DNA of 64,000 bases, from assembly GCF_014297285.1 (NCBI RefSeq), contig NZ_JACOQI010000002.1, positions 124,001 to 188,000 of the forward strand, given 5' to 3'. The notes beneath the pieces are model-generated. The model was not told where the DNA came from, made no database searches, and worked only from the letters and a program-made list of their open reading frames with translations. Below, piece after piece: positions 7,765 to 16,951 of this stretch. This DNA comes from Dysosmobacter segnis (lineage in GTDB: Bacteria > Bacillota > Clostridia > Oscillospirales > Oscillospiraceae). Positions within the stretch are counted from its first letter, which is position 1; every line of letters starts with the position of its first letter. The translations under genes were made by a program, and so were the position numbers.

Positions 7765-10224
7765 TCAGTCCGCCGCGTTATGGTCCACAAACAGATTCAT
7801 GCCCCGGTTGGCGCTGTCTTTGGCGAAGTCTTTTTGCAGCCATGCCAGCATTTCCCGGGTGGCCTTGTCATTCTTTCCCACCAGTGTGCAGCGGTAGCGG
7901 AACCGGTTATTCACCTTCACCACCGGCGCGGGGGCGGGGCCTAAGACCTCCGGCTCTCCGGCGGCCAACTCCGGCCGCCTGCAAAGCTGCCGCAGCGTCT
8001 CCCGGACGGACACGGCGGCCCGGAGCACCCGGCCCTCCTCCGTTCCGGAAACGGTGACAGTGAAAAGGTCCGCAAAGGGAGGATACCGCCGCAGCCGGCG
8101 CATCCGGATCTCGCTTTCGTAAAAAGCGTCATAATCCTGCCGGGCGGCGCACCGGATCACATCGTTCCCCGGCGTGTAGGTCTGGATCACGGCCCGGCCG
8201 GTTTTCCCGCCCCGGCCCGCACGGCCTACCACCTGGGTCAGCAGGCTGAAGGTACGCTCCGCCGCCCGGTAATTGTCCACATACAGGGAAATATCCGCGG
8301 AGAGAACGCCCACCAGCGTTACGTTTTCAAAATCCAGTCCCTTCGCCACCATCTGCGTCCCCAGCAGAATGGGGACACGCTCCCGCTCAAAGGTCTGCAG
8401 GATCTCCTCATGGCCCCCGGCGGTGGTATCGGCGTCCATCCGCAGGATGCCCGCCTCCGGGAACAGCTCCCGCAGTTCTTCCTCCACCTTCTGGGTGCCG
8501 GCGCCAACATGCTTCATCCAGCCGCCGCATTCCGGGCAGGTGTCCGCCGCCGGCTCGGAGTGTCCGCAGTAGTGGCACATCAGCCGCCCGTTGGCGGAAT
8601 GATAGGTCATGGCGGTGCTGCACCGGGGACACTGGGGCACATAGCCGCACTCGCCGCACAGCAGCATCCGGCTGCTGCCCCGGCGGTTCAGAAACAGGAT
8701 ACTCTGCTCCCCCGCCGCCAGATTTTTTTCCAGCTCCTGCCGCAGTGGGGTGCTGATCAGGCCCGGGTTGCCGTTCAGGATCTCCTGCCGCAGATCCGCA
8801 ATGAGGACCTCCGGCAAGGCGTTTTCGTTGTAGCGCCGCCGCAGCAGCGCCTTTTGATAGTTTCCCTGCTCCGCCGCCCAAGCGGTCTCCACCGTAGGCG
8901 TAGCGGAACCGAACACCAGCGCCGCCTTCTCCCGGACGCAGAGGTATTTGGCGACCTCCCGGGCATCGTACCGGGGTACGTTTTCCGACTGATAGCTTCC
9001 CTCCTGCTCCTCGTCCATGATGATGAGGCCCAGATTTTTCAGGGGCGCGAACAGAGCGGAGCGGGTCCCCAGCACCACGTCCACCTCTCCCCGGCGGATG
9101 CGTTTCCACTGGTCATAGCGCTCCGTCATTTTCAGGGAGCTGTGGAGCATGGCCACCCGGCTGCCGAAGTAGGAGCTGAATTTCCGCATCATCTGCGGCG
9201 TCAGCACGATCTCCGGCACCAGCACCATAGCGGTTTTTCCCAACGCCAGCGTTTCCTGCACCAAGCGCAGGTAGACCTGCGTCTTACCGCTGCCGGTAAC
9301 ACCGTGCAGCAGCGTAACCGACGGCTTTGCCGCCTGTACCCGGCCTAAAATCTCTTCAAAGGCCCGCTGCTGTTCTTCGTTCAAAACGATCTCCGGCCCC
9401 GGCTCCACATCGTCCAAGGACGGCACCCGCAGTTCTTCTTCCTCGGAAAAGGCGATCAGTCCCGCCTTCTCCATGGTCTTCAGCGTTCGGGCGGAGGCCC
9501 CGGTATAGTAGCTGACCTCCGCTGCCGGGGTCCGTCCCGCCGTGGCTAAGAAGTTCACTACCTCGTACCGCGCCGGGGCGGAGCGGCGCTTTGGCTCCGT
9601 CAGAGCGTAGGCGTCCTCCGTGTTGACCGCCAGCTCCACCATCCGGTGGGACTTATCGGCGATCTTGCGCTTGGCATCCGTCTCGCAGGCGAGGATCTCC
9701 GCCTTTTTCATGGCCTTGAGGGGCTTTTCCGCCCCGTCGCCCAAGGCGTCCCGCAGGACGCGGATATCCGCCTTGCCGCCCTGCTTTTCCAGCAGATCCA
9801 ACACCTGCCACGCGCCGGGGATGCCCACGGCGGCGGAGCGGGCGGTCTCCGGCTCCATAGCCAGTGACCAAATCTCCCGCAGACCGTACCACAGTCCGGC
9901 GGGGAGAATGGTTTTCACCGCCTCGAACACTGTGCAGAAATACCGGCCCCGCATCCACAGCGCCAGGTCGATACCGGCCTTATCCAGCACCGGCTCCGGG
10001 TCCAAAACCTGCCGGATGGCCTTGCTCCCCGGCAGCTTCGGCTCCTGAACACGGGCCAGGATCAGGCCCTCGCTCTCCTTATTGCCCCGGCCAAAGGGCA
10101 CCATGACCCGAACGCCGGGGACGGCCGCCGCTGCCAGCGCGTCCGGCACCAGATAGCTATACGGCTTATCAATGGAATAGGGCGCGGCGCTGACCGCAAC
10201 CTTTACCATGTCCGCGGTCTCCAT
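7765..10224 (-). CDS. priA: Primosomal replication restart helicase PriA
   Basis: 819 residues. An N-terminal 3'-end-binding/winged-helix part is followed by the SF2 helicase core with Walker A GVTGSGKT and a DEEQ Walker B (DEEH in E. coli). The zinc module is inserted between the helicase lobes (CGECGYVPQCPRC, then CHYCGH and CPECGG, eight cysteines), and motif VI lies in the QVVGRAGRG region. PriA reloads the replisome at stalled forks. The start is preceded by GGAGGAGGGCGAGG. It lies between rpoZ and def. Confidence 0.97.
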   Translation of the reverse strand: METADMVKVAVSAAPYSIDKPYSYLVPDALAAAAVPGVRVMVPFGRGNKESEGLILARVQEPKLPGSKAIRQVLDPEPVLDKAGIDLALWMRGRYFCTVFEAVKTILPAGLWYGLREIWSLAMEPETARSAAVGIPGAWQVLDLLEKQGGKADIRVLRDALGDGAEKPLKAMKKAEILACETDAKRKIADKSHRMVELAVNTEDAYALTEPKRRSAPARYEVVNFLATAGRTPAAEVSYYTGASARTLKTMEKAGLIAFSEEEELRVPSLDDVEPGPEIVLNEEQQRAFEEILGRVQAAKPSVTLLHGVTGSGKTQVYLRLVQETLALGKTAMVLVPEIVLTPQMMRKFSSYFGSRVAMLHSSLKMTERYDQWKRIRRGEVDVVLGTRSALFAPLKNLGLIIMDEEQEGSYQSENVPRYDAREVAKYLCVREKAALVFGSATPTVETAWAAEQGNYQKALLRRRYNENALPEVLIADLRQEILNGNPGLISTPLRQELEKNLAAGEQSILFLNRRGSSRMLLCGECGYVPQCPRCSTAMTYHSANGRLMCHYCGHSEPAADTCPECGGWMKHVGAGTQKVEEELRELFPEAGILRMDADTTAGGHEEILQTFERERVPILLGTQMVAKGLDFENVTLVGVLSADISLYVDNYRAAERTFSLLTQVVGRAGRGGKTGRAVIQTYTPGNDVIRCAARQDYDAFYESEIRMRRLRRYPPFADLFTVTVSGTEEGRVLRAAVSVRETLRQLCRRPELAAGEPEVLGPAPAPVVKVNNRFRYRCTLVGKNDKATREMLAWLQKDFAKDSANRGMNLFVDHNAAD

Positions 10225-10253
10225 GCCTCGCCCTCCTCCAATGCTGTGTTCGA

Positions 10254-10472
10254 TCAGTTATCGACAGAAATGGTCAGATCCATACCGCTGGCGTCGATCT
10301 TGCCGTCCGCCACCTCATGGATGGCCAGCGTCACAGGCTTCTCTTCCAGCTGGATGCCGGCCTCCTCGGCGTCATCGGCGATCTGGCGGGCGCGAAGGGC
10401 CACCACGTTCACCAGCATATAGCGGTTGGGGATGTGGCTTTTCAGCTTGTTCATAGCAGGATACAGCATCAT
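10254..10472 (-). CDS. rpoZ: RNA polymerase omega subunit
   Basis: 72 residues. The sequence has the omega signature (SHIPNRYMLVNVVALRARQI) early in the protein, with a short acidic C-terminus. Omega helps assemble beta-prime. It lies downstream of gmk as in most Firmicutes. The 67-base gap to gmk contains TATAAT on the minus strand (10518-10523 region) with only a poor -35, so an internal promoter is possible but unproven. Confidence 0.94.
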   Translation of the reverse strand: MMLYPAMNKLKSHIPNRYMLVNVVALRARQIADDAEEAGIQLEEKPVTLAIHEVADGKIDASGMDLTISVDN

Positions 10473-10539
10473 AATAGTTTACTTCCAATCTGCCGTTGTG
10501 CGGCTTTAATTTTTTATTATATCAGGGAACAAACGGCGG

Positions 10540-11130
10540 TCACTCCGCCAGAACAGACATACGCTCCTTGGGCTTGCAGTGCTCGGCGGTGATGATGGCG
10601 TCCAGCTCCCGGACGGCATCCTCCACCGTATCGTTGATGACAAAATAATCGTAGGTATGGGCAGTCTGGAACTCCACCTTGGCCCGGAGCAGACGCTTCT
10701 GCACTTTCTCCGGATCGTCGGTGCCGCGGTCCTTCAGACGGCGTTCCAGTTCCTTCCAGCTGGGCGGGGCGATGAAGATCTTCACCGTGTCGGGCCGCTT
10801 GCTGGTGACCTGTAAGGCGCCTTGCACCTCAATGTCCAGGATCACATCCTGCCCCTTATCCATGGCCTCATCCACGAACCGCTTGGGGGTGCCGTAGAAG
10901 TTACCCACATATTCGGCGTATTCCAGAAACTGGTCCATGGCGATCCACTTGCGGAAGGACTCCGCATCCATAAAATGATAATGGATGCCGTCCAGTTCAC
11001 CGGGCCGGGGGTCTCTGGTGGTGGCGGATACTGAAAAATACAGGTTCTTCCGCTTCTCCAGCAGAGCGCTGAGCACCGTGCTCTTGCCTACGCCGGATGG
11101 GCCGGAAATAATAAACGTTTTTCCTCTCAT
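10540..11130 (-). CDS. gmk: Guanylate kinase
   Basis: 196 residues. The P-loop GPSGVGKST is at 9-17, followed by [19 protein letters not shown], the GMP-binding region typical of the family. It phosphorylates GMP/dGMP. The start overlaps the remA stop by 4 bases (ATGA). The order yicC-remA-gmk-rpoZ-priA is canonical for Firmicutes. Confidence 0.97.
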   Translation of the reverse strand: MRGKTFIISGPSGVGKSTVLSALLEKRKNLYFSVSATTRDPRPGELDGIHYHFMDAESFRKWIAMDQFLEYAEYVGNFYGTPKRFVDEAMDKGQDVILDIEVQGALQVTSKRPDTVKIFIAPPSWKELERRLKDRGTDDPEKVQKRLLRAKVEFQTAHTYDYFVINDTVEDAVRELDAIITAEHCKPKERMSVLAE

Positions 11131-11372
11131 GATCCCTCTCCCTCTTGCTCCTTCGGGCTGAACCGCTCCGGCGGCAGCGCCGATAAAATCACGTGATCGC
11201 TGTCCATGATGAAAATGGACGCGGTCTTGCGGCCGTAGGTGGCGTCAATGAGCATACCGCGCTCCCGGGTCTCCTGCACCATTCGCTTGATAGGCGCGGA
11301 ATCCGGGCTGACGATGGCCACCAGCCGCTCCTGAGATACCAGATTTCCAAAACCGATGTTGATCAGCTTCAT
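11127..11372 (-). CDS. remA: RemA-like DNA-binding regulator (DUF370)
   Basis: 81 residues. It has the conserved RemA core (INIGFGNLV at the start, then [12 protein letters not shown] and [16 protein letters not shown]). In B. subtilis RemA activates biofilm-matrix and osmoprotection operons by binding arrays of direct repeats as an oligomeric ring. Here it lies between yicC (3-base gap) and gmk (4-base overlap), its usual place; target genes in this organism cannot be read from the window. Confidence 0.93.
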   Translation of the reverse strand: MKLINIGFGNLVSQERLVAIVSPDSAPIKRMVQETRERGMLIDATYGRKTASIFIMDSDHVILSALPPERFSPKEQEGEGS

Positions 11373-11375
11373 GGC

Positions 11376-12254
11376 TTACTCCACGTTCTGAACCTGTTCT
11401 CGCATCTTCTCCACCTCTGCCTTGAGGCCAACCACCACCTGAGCGATGGCCACGTCGCAGCACTTGGAGCCGATGGTGTTGGACTCCCGGTTGACCTCCT
11501 GAATCAGGAAGTCCATCTTCCGGCCCATAGGCTCATCGGATTCCAGCATGGTCCGCAGCTGGGCCACATGGCTCCGCAGGCGGACGGTCTCCTCGTCCAC
11601 GGCCACCTTATCGGCGTAGATGGCAGCCTCCTGCAGGATCCGCTGAGGATCGATGGTGGTGCACTGAAGCACTTCCTCCATCCGGGCCGTCAGCTTGGCG
11701 CGGTACTCCGTCACAGTCTCCGGGGAACGCTGCTCCACCTGAGACGTATAGTTCTCAATATAGGTCAGACGGTTGCCGATGTCCTCCGCCAGCTTCCGGC
11801 CCTCCACGGCCCGCATGGCATTGTAGGCTTCCAGCGCCTGCTCTGCCACGGCGCACAGGTCGGCGGACACCGTTTCCAGATCCTCGTCCTCCTTCGTCAC
11901 CGTCAGGACGTCCGGGAACCGGGAAAGCTGCTCCGGCGTCACCTTGGACTCCGTGCCGCAGACCTCAGACAGCTCTGCCAGTGCAGCGGCATACTGGGCC
12001 GCCAGTTCCCGGTTCACCGTGACCTTGGCCACGTCTGCGGCGGAGGCGTCCACCGTGATGAACACATCCACCTTGCCCCGGGAAATTGCCTTTTGCACGC
12101 ACTGCTTCACGGCATCCTCCGCAAAGCTGTACATCCGGGGCATCTTCACGGTGCAGTCCAGATACCGGTTGTTGACGGAGCGGACCTCCACGGTGATATC
12201 CCGCTTGTTCCGCACCTCTCTCGCCCGACCGTAGCCGGTCATGCTTTTGATCAT
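11376..12254 (-). CDS. yicC: YicC family endoribonuclease
   Basis: 292 residues from the ATG at 12254, which follows GGAGGAATC and gives the family's hallmark N-terminus MIKSMTGYG; a longer reading from 12293 adds 13 unsupported residues. The C-terminal DUF1732 part is visible (MDFLIQEVNRESNTIGSK). YicC proteins are endoribonucleases; the E. coli member helps degrade RyhB. First gene of the yicC-remA-gmk-rpoZ-priA set. The 92 bases upstream, back to the dnaJ-like gene, show no convincing promoter. Confidence 0.94.
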   Translation of the reverse strand: MIKSMTGYGRAREVRNKRDITVEVRSVNNRYLDCTVKMPRMYSFAEDAVKQCVQKAISRGKVDVFITVDASAADVAKVTVNRELAAQYAAALAELSEVCGTESKVTPEQLSRFPDVLTVTKEDEDLETVSADLCAVAEQALEAYNAMRAVEGRKLAEDIGNRLTYIENYTSQVEQRSPETVTEYRAKLTARMEEVLQCTTIDPQRILQEAAIYADKVAVDEETVRLRSHVAQLRTMLESDEPMGRKMDFLIQEVNRESNTIGSKCCDVAIAQVVVGLKAEVEKMREQVQNVE

Positions 12255-12346
12255 GCTGATTCCTCCTATTTTACGGGGAAACGCCTTCCGCAAACGGTCA
12301 TTCTTCCCTGTCAGAGCACGTTTCCGCCGGTTTTACACGTTATTTA

Positions 12347-12973
12347 TCAGCAGTAGCAGCAGATTGGCACACTGCCGCTGCAAAGTGACCACAGGCAGCA
12401 CATAGGCAGGCACAGATTACTGCCGCACAGTTCCGTCCCAAAGGTGGTTCCACCCGGCGTGTAAGCCTGTCGGGGGCCGTTTTCCATATAGTCCAGCGCC
12501 CGCTGATATTCCAGATTGCCGGGGTCCATCTGGCAGGCGGTCTCATAATAGCGCTTGGCTTCGTCCATCCAGCCCCGGCGGGCACATACAACGCCCTTCA
12601 GGAAATTCCACTCGGCATTGTGGTTGCTGTAATTGGTGAGCAGCGCCTCCGCCCGGCCAAGATCTCCCAGCTGGATGGCATAGCGCACCTGCTGAAACAC
12701 ACTGTCCCCGCCGGAGTAGCTCTGGCCGCCGTACCCGCCATAGGCGTTCTGGCGATAGCCGCCGGCGGGACTGTCTCCCCGTCCGCTGCGCTCCTTGGTG
12801 ATCTGCTCGTAAGCGGCGTTGATATCCTTCATCTTCTCTTGCGCCAGATCAGCCAGAGGGCTGTCATGGTAATTGTCCGGATGATATTTCCGGGCCAGAT
12901 TCCGGTAAGCCTTTTTGATTTCCTCATCGGTGGCGGTCCGGGGAACTCCCAGAACTTCGTATGGATCGTTCAT
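12347..12973 (-). CDS. DnaJ-domain protein with a cysteine-rich tail
   Basis: 208 residues. The N-terminal J domain (about 3-70) keeps the HPD motif (KYHPDN). A Gly/Tyr-rich linker follows, then a TPR-like helical segment (about 100-165), ending in a tail with eight cysteines among the last 26 residues (CGSNLC, MCC, then SVPICCYC). It lacks the G/F and zinc-finger domains of DnaJ proper, so it is a specialised J-protein that would stimulate DnaK for an unknown client. The start overlaps the DUF5685 stop by 4 bases, so the two are probably co-translated. The cysteine tail could bind metal; that is an inference. Confidence 0.85.
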   Translation of the reverse strand: MNDPYEVLGVPRTATDEEIKKAYRNLARKYHPDNYHDSPLADLAQEKMKDINAAYEQITKERSGRGDSPAGGYRQNAYGGYGGQSYSGGDSVFQQVRYAIQLGDLGRAEALLTNYSNHNAEWNFLKGVVCARRGWMDEAKRYYETACQMDPGNLEYQRALDYMENGPRQAYTPGGTTFGTELCGSNLCLPMCCLWSLCSGSVPICCYC

Positions 12974-13863
12974 TCGGTTTCCTCAATCTCTCTGATATTC
13001 TTTCTGCTGGGGCGATGGAAGCTGCCGTCCAGCACGGCTTTTCCCACCTGAAACAGCCCTCCGTAAAAGGTGGACTGCAGGACCGGCGTCCACACGCCGA
13101 AATCCCACAGCTCAAAGGCTGCGGCCATCTGGTGGATGGAATGGTCCAGGGTCGTGGCAAAGTCCCTGCGGCTCTCCGGCGTCCATGTGCCGTCTGTCAG
13201 TCCGTACCGCAGAGCTACCGGATTATAATTGCCGCTCTCCGCATCTTTTTTCAAATCGTCTGCCCCGTCGATCAGATAGATCCAGCGGCCCAGATGATAC
13301 AAAAGCTGCTCCATGATCCGCTTCCGGACGGGGTCTGTCAACTCCTCCGCCGCGCTGGAAAGCAATACGGCAAAGCTGTCGGCAGCCTTGTCCATAGACG
13401 GGTCCTTTGCCTGCTCCAATGCGCTCAGGAGCTGAAGCTGGCGGCGCACCGCCTGATCGAATTCCGGCCGCAAGGCCGCCGCCCGTTTGTAAGCGGATTC
13501 CAGCAGGCGGGCGCCTGCCCGGTATTTCAGGCCGGAGGCCCAAGCGTGATCCTCCACGCCGTCCCGCAGCTGCCAGTAGGCTAAGATCACGCTCTCGTCC
13601 GCCGCCAGCTCCATAGCAGCGGTAGGCTCTAAAAATGGCCGCTTTTTTATTGGACTGGTATAGCACCGCCCGGCTCCCTGCGCCCCTGCCGTCCCATCGG
13701 ACAGCAGGATGGCAAGATAGGTAAAATCGTAGTTCAGGATGAAGCGGGCAGCTTGTCCGTACCGCCGGGACAGGGTGTGGCACAGTCCGCAGTACATGGC
13801 GCGGAACCGGTCCAGTTCCTCCTCCGGCAGATCCCGGATGGAGGGCCGCACATATCCGAACAT
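12970..13863 (-). CDS. DUF5685 family protein
   Basis: 297 residues, soluble and mostly helical. It starts MFGYVRPS and has a CGLCHTL motif (CxxC) near residue 26, the most obvious candidate for metal or redox chemistry; this matches the uncharacterised DUF5685 family. It is translationally coupled to the J-domain protein downstream (4-base overlap) and to the RseC-like gene upstream (1-base overlap). Function unknown. Confidence 0.8.
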   Translation of the reverse strand: MFGYVRPSIRDLPEEELDRFRAMYCGLCHTLSRRYGQAARFILNYDFTYLAILLSDGTAGAQGAGRCYTSPIKKRPFLEPTAAMELAADESVILAYWQLRDGVEDHAWASGLKYRAGARLLESAYKRAAALRPEFDQAVRRQLQLLSALEQAKDPSMDKAADSFAVLLSSAAEELTDPVRKRIMEQLLYHLGRWIYLIDGADDLKKDAESGNYNPVALRYGLTDGTWTPESRRDFATTLDHSIHQMAAAFELWDFGVWTPVLQSTFYGGLFQVGKAVLDGSFHRPSRKNIREIEETE

Positions 13864-14273
13864 CAGAACACCCGCACGATGGTAAAGGACAGCCCGCCCC
13901 GGGCCTTCACCCGGCGGTCATACCAGATGGCCAGCAAAATTCCCAGCACCGCTCCGGCCACCGCCGCGGTATACTGCACAGCCACGCTGGTGTTGCAGGC
14001 CAGCATGATCAGGTATCCCGCCAAAAACAGGATCACCGGGATCAGGTAAACAAAGCTGACGATCTTGAGCATTTTCTTCGTGTCGCTCTCCACCACCACC
14101 TTCTGACCCGGCCGGGCGCCGACGGTGTTCAGCGCCTTGACGTAAACGGAAACGCCGCTGACGCCGCAGCCCGCGCACTCCTCGCAGTCATGGCCGCAGG
14201 CGGACTTCCGGGGAACGGAGATCTCTGCGTGGGTATCGTCCAAAATTCTTTCAACTGTTGCAATCTGTGTCAT
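13863..14273 (-). CDS. RseC/MucC-like (SoxR-reducing system) membrane protein
   Basis: 136 residues. An N-terminal domain with a cysteine cluster (CGHDCEECAGCG near 26-37) is followed by two membrane helices (about 70-90 and 95-115). This is the RseC family; in gamma-proteobacteria RseC works with the Rsx electron-transport complex or modulates sigma-E. In Clostridia the role is unknown, perhaps redox-related given the four-cysteine cluster. It is followed by DUF5685 with a TGATG overlap. Confidence 0.87.
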   Translation of the reverse strand: MTQIATVERILDDTHAEISVPRKSACGHDCEECAGCGVSGVSVYVKALNTVGARPGQKVVVESDTKKMLKIVSFVYLIPVILFLAGYLIMLACNTSVAVQYTAAVAGAVLGILLAIWYDRRVKARGGLSFTIVRVF

Positions 14274-14318
14274 GGTATCGCTCCTAATTTTCTGTCAAAT
14301 GCTGTGGGCCGCGCCGGT

Positions 14319-15575
14319 TCAGGATTCGGGAATACGGACCTGAATCTGATAGGTCCCGGAAACGCCGATGGTCTTTCCGTCTCCCACCCGGACCTGAGCC
14401 GGGATCATATAGGTGCCGGAGGCCACCGCGTAATCGCTGAGATCCGCCACCACCGCCACATCTTCACCGGTGATGCCCTCCATCTCCGCCGCTGTGCCGA
14501 ATATCCGCACGGAGAGTTCCTGTGTCAGAAGTTCCACGTTCCGGCTGGCCGAGGCGTTTTCCACCCGGATGTTGTGAGTGGTCACATCCGCCACCGTCTT
14601 ATCCGGATAGCCGATCTCCAGTGTGGCCCGGGTCACGCCGCTGAGGTTCTCGCAGCCGTCCGGCACCAGAATGGCGTAGCTGTGGCTGGTGCTTTCTGTG
14701 GTCACGCTGAGCAGATCAAAGCTGTCCAGCACAATGGAATCCATATCGTTCAGAACAGAGGCGTCACCGGAAACCACAACGCTCTCCGGCTTGATGGCCC
14801 AGATCATGTCCTCCAGCTGTGCGCCGGGAGCTTCCTTGAAGTCCACCGTCAGCTTCAGCTCCTTGGTGACGTACACCGGCAGAGTCGCCTGGATCTGACC
14901 CGCCTCGGCATGGATGCCGGAGAGGTTCAGCACCTGGCCGTCCTCATCATAGAACTGATAATCCAGATCCGCCGTGACGGTCTCCTTGGTATTCTTTCCG
15001 ATGTCAAAAATCACCTTGGCATAGCTGACCTTGGCAATTTCCTCTTCCTGGCCCCGGACGGCGATGCTGGTCTGAGAAAGCTGGACCTTACCGGCGGAAT
15101 AGCCCTCCGCCACATTGCCGGTGAGCTCGCAGCGCAGCTCCACTTCCTTATGGCTCAGTTCGCAGATATTGACCGTGGCCATATAGAGGCTCTGCTCCTC
15201 TACCGAGGTATTGCCGGAGTTGAATTTCCGGTCCGTATAGGTCAGATCCGGCTTCACGCTCTGGACGCCGGCCTCCGTGATACTGGCCAGATTGGCCGTT
15301 ACCCGGATCTTGGAACGATCCAGTTGAACAATGTGCCGCCGGTTTCCCTTAAAGATGATGTCGATGGTGGTGCTGGTACCGCTGTCCTCGCCTTCCGCCA
15401 GCATCAGCCCATTGTCTGCCAGTGCGTCCTGATTGATATACTCAATGGGGATCCCCGTAACGGTCTGGGTCACCACCCGGCCGTTGAATTCGTCCACATA
15501 GTACCAGATACCGGCGGCGATCACGATGGATAGGACCAGATACAGGATATTCCGCGGATTCTGTGTCTTACGCAT
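14319..15575 (-). CDS. cdaR: CdaA regulatory protein CdaR (YbbR repeats)
   Basis: 418 residues from the ATG at 15575, preceded by GGAGGCGAGGAAG and overlapping the cdaA stop by 8 bases; an ATG 15 bases earlier is less well placed. One N-terminal membrane helix (about 10-28) anchors a long extracytoplasmic part made of four YbbR-type repeats. CdaR binds and modulates the diadenylate cyclase CdaA. The usual third gene of this operon, glmM, is not here; an RseC-like gene follows 45 bases later. Confidence 0.92.
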   Translation of the reverse strand: MRKTQNPRNILYLVLSIVIAAGIWYYVDEFNGRVVTQTVTGIPIEYINQDALADNGLMLAEGEDSGTSTTIDIIFKGNRRHIVQLDRSKIRVTANLASITEAGVQSVKPDLTYTDRKFNSGNTSVEEQSLYMATVNICELSHKEVELRCELTGNVAEGYSAGKVQLSQTSIAVRGQEEEIAKVSYAKVIFDIGKNTKETVTADLDYQFYDEDGQVLNLSGIHAEAGQIQATLPVYVTKELKLTVDFKEAPGAQLEDMIWAIKPESVVVSGDASVLNDMDSIVLDSFDLLSVTTESTSHSYAILVPDGCENLSGVTRATLEIGYPDKTVADVTTHNIRVENASASRNVELLTQELSVRIFGTAAEMEGITGEDVAVVADLSDYAVASGTYMIPAQVRVGDGKTIGVSGTYQIQVRIPES

Positions 15576-16449
15576 CTTCCTCGCCTCCATTCTTTTTGCT
15601 CCGCAGGAGGTTCAGCAGGTTGAACTTCAGACGGTCCTCGCTGTCTTCCTCCCGGGGAAGCAATTCGTTCCGCAGGAGATTTTCCAGCGTCTCCGGCTTG
15701 AGATGCCGCTTGAGCATTCCGCCGATGGCCACGGAAATGGAGCCGGTCTCCTCGGAGACGATGACCACCACGGCGTCGGAGTTTTCACTCATACCGATAC
15801 CGGCCCGATGGCGCATACCCAAGTCGCGGGAGAGGTTCACGTTCTTGCTCAGGGGCAGCATACAGCCAGCGCCCAGCACCCGCCCGTGGCGCACGATCAC
15901 CGCGCCGTCATGCATGGGGGCCTTGACGAAGAAAATGTTTTTCAGCAGCTCGGCGGACACTGCCGCGTCCAGCACCGTGCCGCTGCGGACCATATCGTCC
16001 AGCAGGATCTCCCGCTCAAAGACGATGAGGGCGCCGGTGCGGCTCTGGGACATTTCCGTGCATGCCAGCACCGTCTGTCCGATGGCCTGTTCCATCGTGC
16101 TGGCGGATTCCTCATGGATGAAGAAGGCCACCAGACGGCGGCTGCCCACCTGCTCCAGTACCCGGCGGATCTCCGGCTGGAACAGAATGATGAGGGCCAG
16201 CAGGCCCAGATTGACCATGCGGGTCATGATGTAATTGATCCCGTTCAGATGCAGGGCAGAGGACAGCACCAGCGCCGCCAAAAAGATCAGCAGTCCCTTT
16301 ACCAGACTGGCCGCCTTGGTGCTCTGCACCAGTGTGAAAATTTTATAGAGGACAAATGCCATGATGGCAATATCCAATATATCTGAAATCCGAATGGTCA
16401 GCAGATACCGGACGACCCAGCCGCTGACCTGCGCGAACGTTACATTCAT
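15568..16449 (-). CDS. cdaA: Membrane diadenylate cyclase CdaA (c-di-AMP synthase)
   Basis: 293 residues. Three N-terminal membrane helices (about 20-85) precede the DAC catalytic domain (about 95-245), which has both signature motifs: the DGA motif in MHDGAVIV and RHRAG. It condenses two ATP into c-di-AMP, the second messenger for potassium/osmotic and wall homeostasis. It is the first gene of its operon and is preceded by a strong promoter at 16494-16522. It overlaps cdaR by 8 bases. Confidence 0.96.
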   Translation of the reverse strand: MNVTFAQVSGWVVRYLLTIRISDILDIAIMAFVLYKIFTLVQSTKAASLVKGLLIFLAALVLSSALHLNGINYIMTRMVNLGLLALIILFQPEIRRVLEQVGSRRLVAFFIHEESASTMEQAIGQTVLACTEMSQSRTGALIVFEREILLDDMVRSGTVLDAAVSAELLKNIFFVKAPMHDGAVIVRHGRVLGAGCMLPLSKNVNLSRDLGMRHRAGIGMSENSDAVVVIVSEETGSISVAIGGMLKRHLKPETLENLLRNELLPREEDSEDRLKFNLLNLLRSKKNGGEEDA

Positions 16450-16493
16450 CGCTCCAACTCACCTCTCTGCGGGTTATAGGCATTCATTTTTAT

Positions 16494-16522
16494 ATTATAG
16501 AGAAGCGGACTGTAAAATTCAA
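16494..16522 (-). promoter_or_regulatory. Sigma-A promoter for cdaA operon
   Basis: On the minus strand TTGAAT (16517-16522) and TATAAT (16494-16499) are separated by 17 bases. Transcription would start about 40 bases upstream of the cdaA ATG. Confidence 0.75.
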
Positions 16523-16605
16523 GGAAAACCGTTAAAAATTCATGGTCCGTTCAGAATTATTTTCCGGTTTTCATGGATATCTCCCTCCGTTTCCGCTTCA
16601 GAACA

Positions 16606-16631
16606 GGAAAAACCCGGAGCACTGCTCCGGG
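16606..16631 (-). terminator. Intrinsic terminator downstream of the cysteine desulfurase
   Basis: Nine-base-pair GC stem (16613-16621 with 16623-16631) followed on the minus strand by five Ts (16608-16612). It forms one end of the hairpin-rich element described next. Confidence 0.7.
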
Positions 16632-16945
16632 CTTGAGACTGTCGATAAAGTGGTAAATTCTCCGCGACGGTAAGGTAGGGCAGCCGTTAGCGGCTCCGCC
16701 GCTTTACGGATGCTGCATACCCCTTGCGGGTGAAAGGTGTGCGCGGGAAACCCAAGAGAGGGAAACGGGCGATGCGCCGCCAGCGGCAGAGAAAGCGAGC
16801 CCGTTTCGAGGAAGGCCCCGATTTCCGGGCGCAAAGCGCACGGAAACCGGCTGGGCCGACGGTGTATTCCTGCCCCGCGCGGGGGAGAAAAGGCTTTTTC
16901 GACACGCTGAAGCCCGGAGCTGTGCTCCAGGCTTTCAGTTTGTCT
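16606..16945. repeat. Hairpin-rich intergenic element with imperfect inverted ends
   Basis: About 340 bases without a credible gene. The two ends are related in inverted orientation: the left end is the CCCGGAGCA stem followed by CTTGAGACTGTCGATAAAG, and the right end reads CTTTTTCGACACGCTGAAG followed by a CCCGGAGC stem. Between them are more hairpins: GCAGC...GCGG paired with CCGC...GCTGC (about 16680-16717), GAAACGGGC (16762-16770) paired with GCCCGTTTC (16799-16807), and TTTCCGGGCGC against GCGCACGGAAA (about 16822-16845). The layout suggests a dispersed palindromic repeat or MITE, or a structured RNA. Copies elsewhere in the genome cannot be checked from here. Confidence 0.5.
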
Positions 16946-16951
16946 TGGGTC

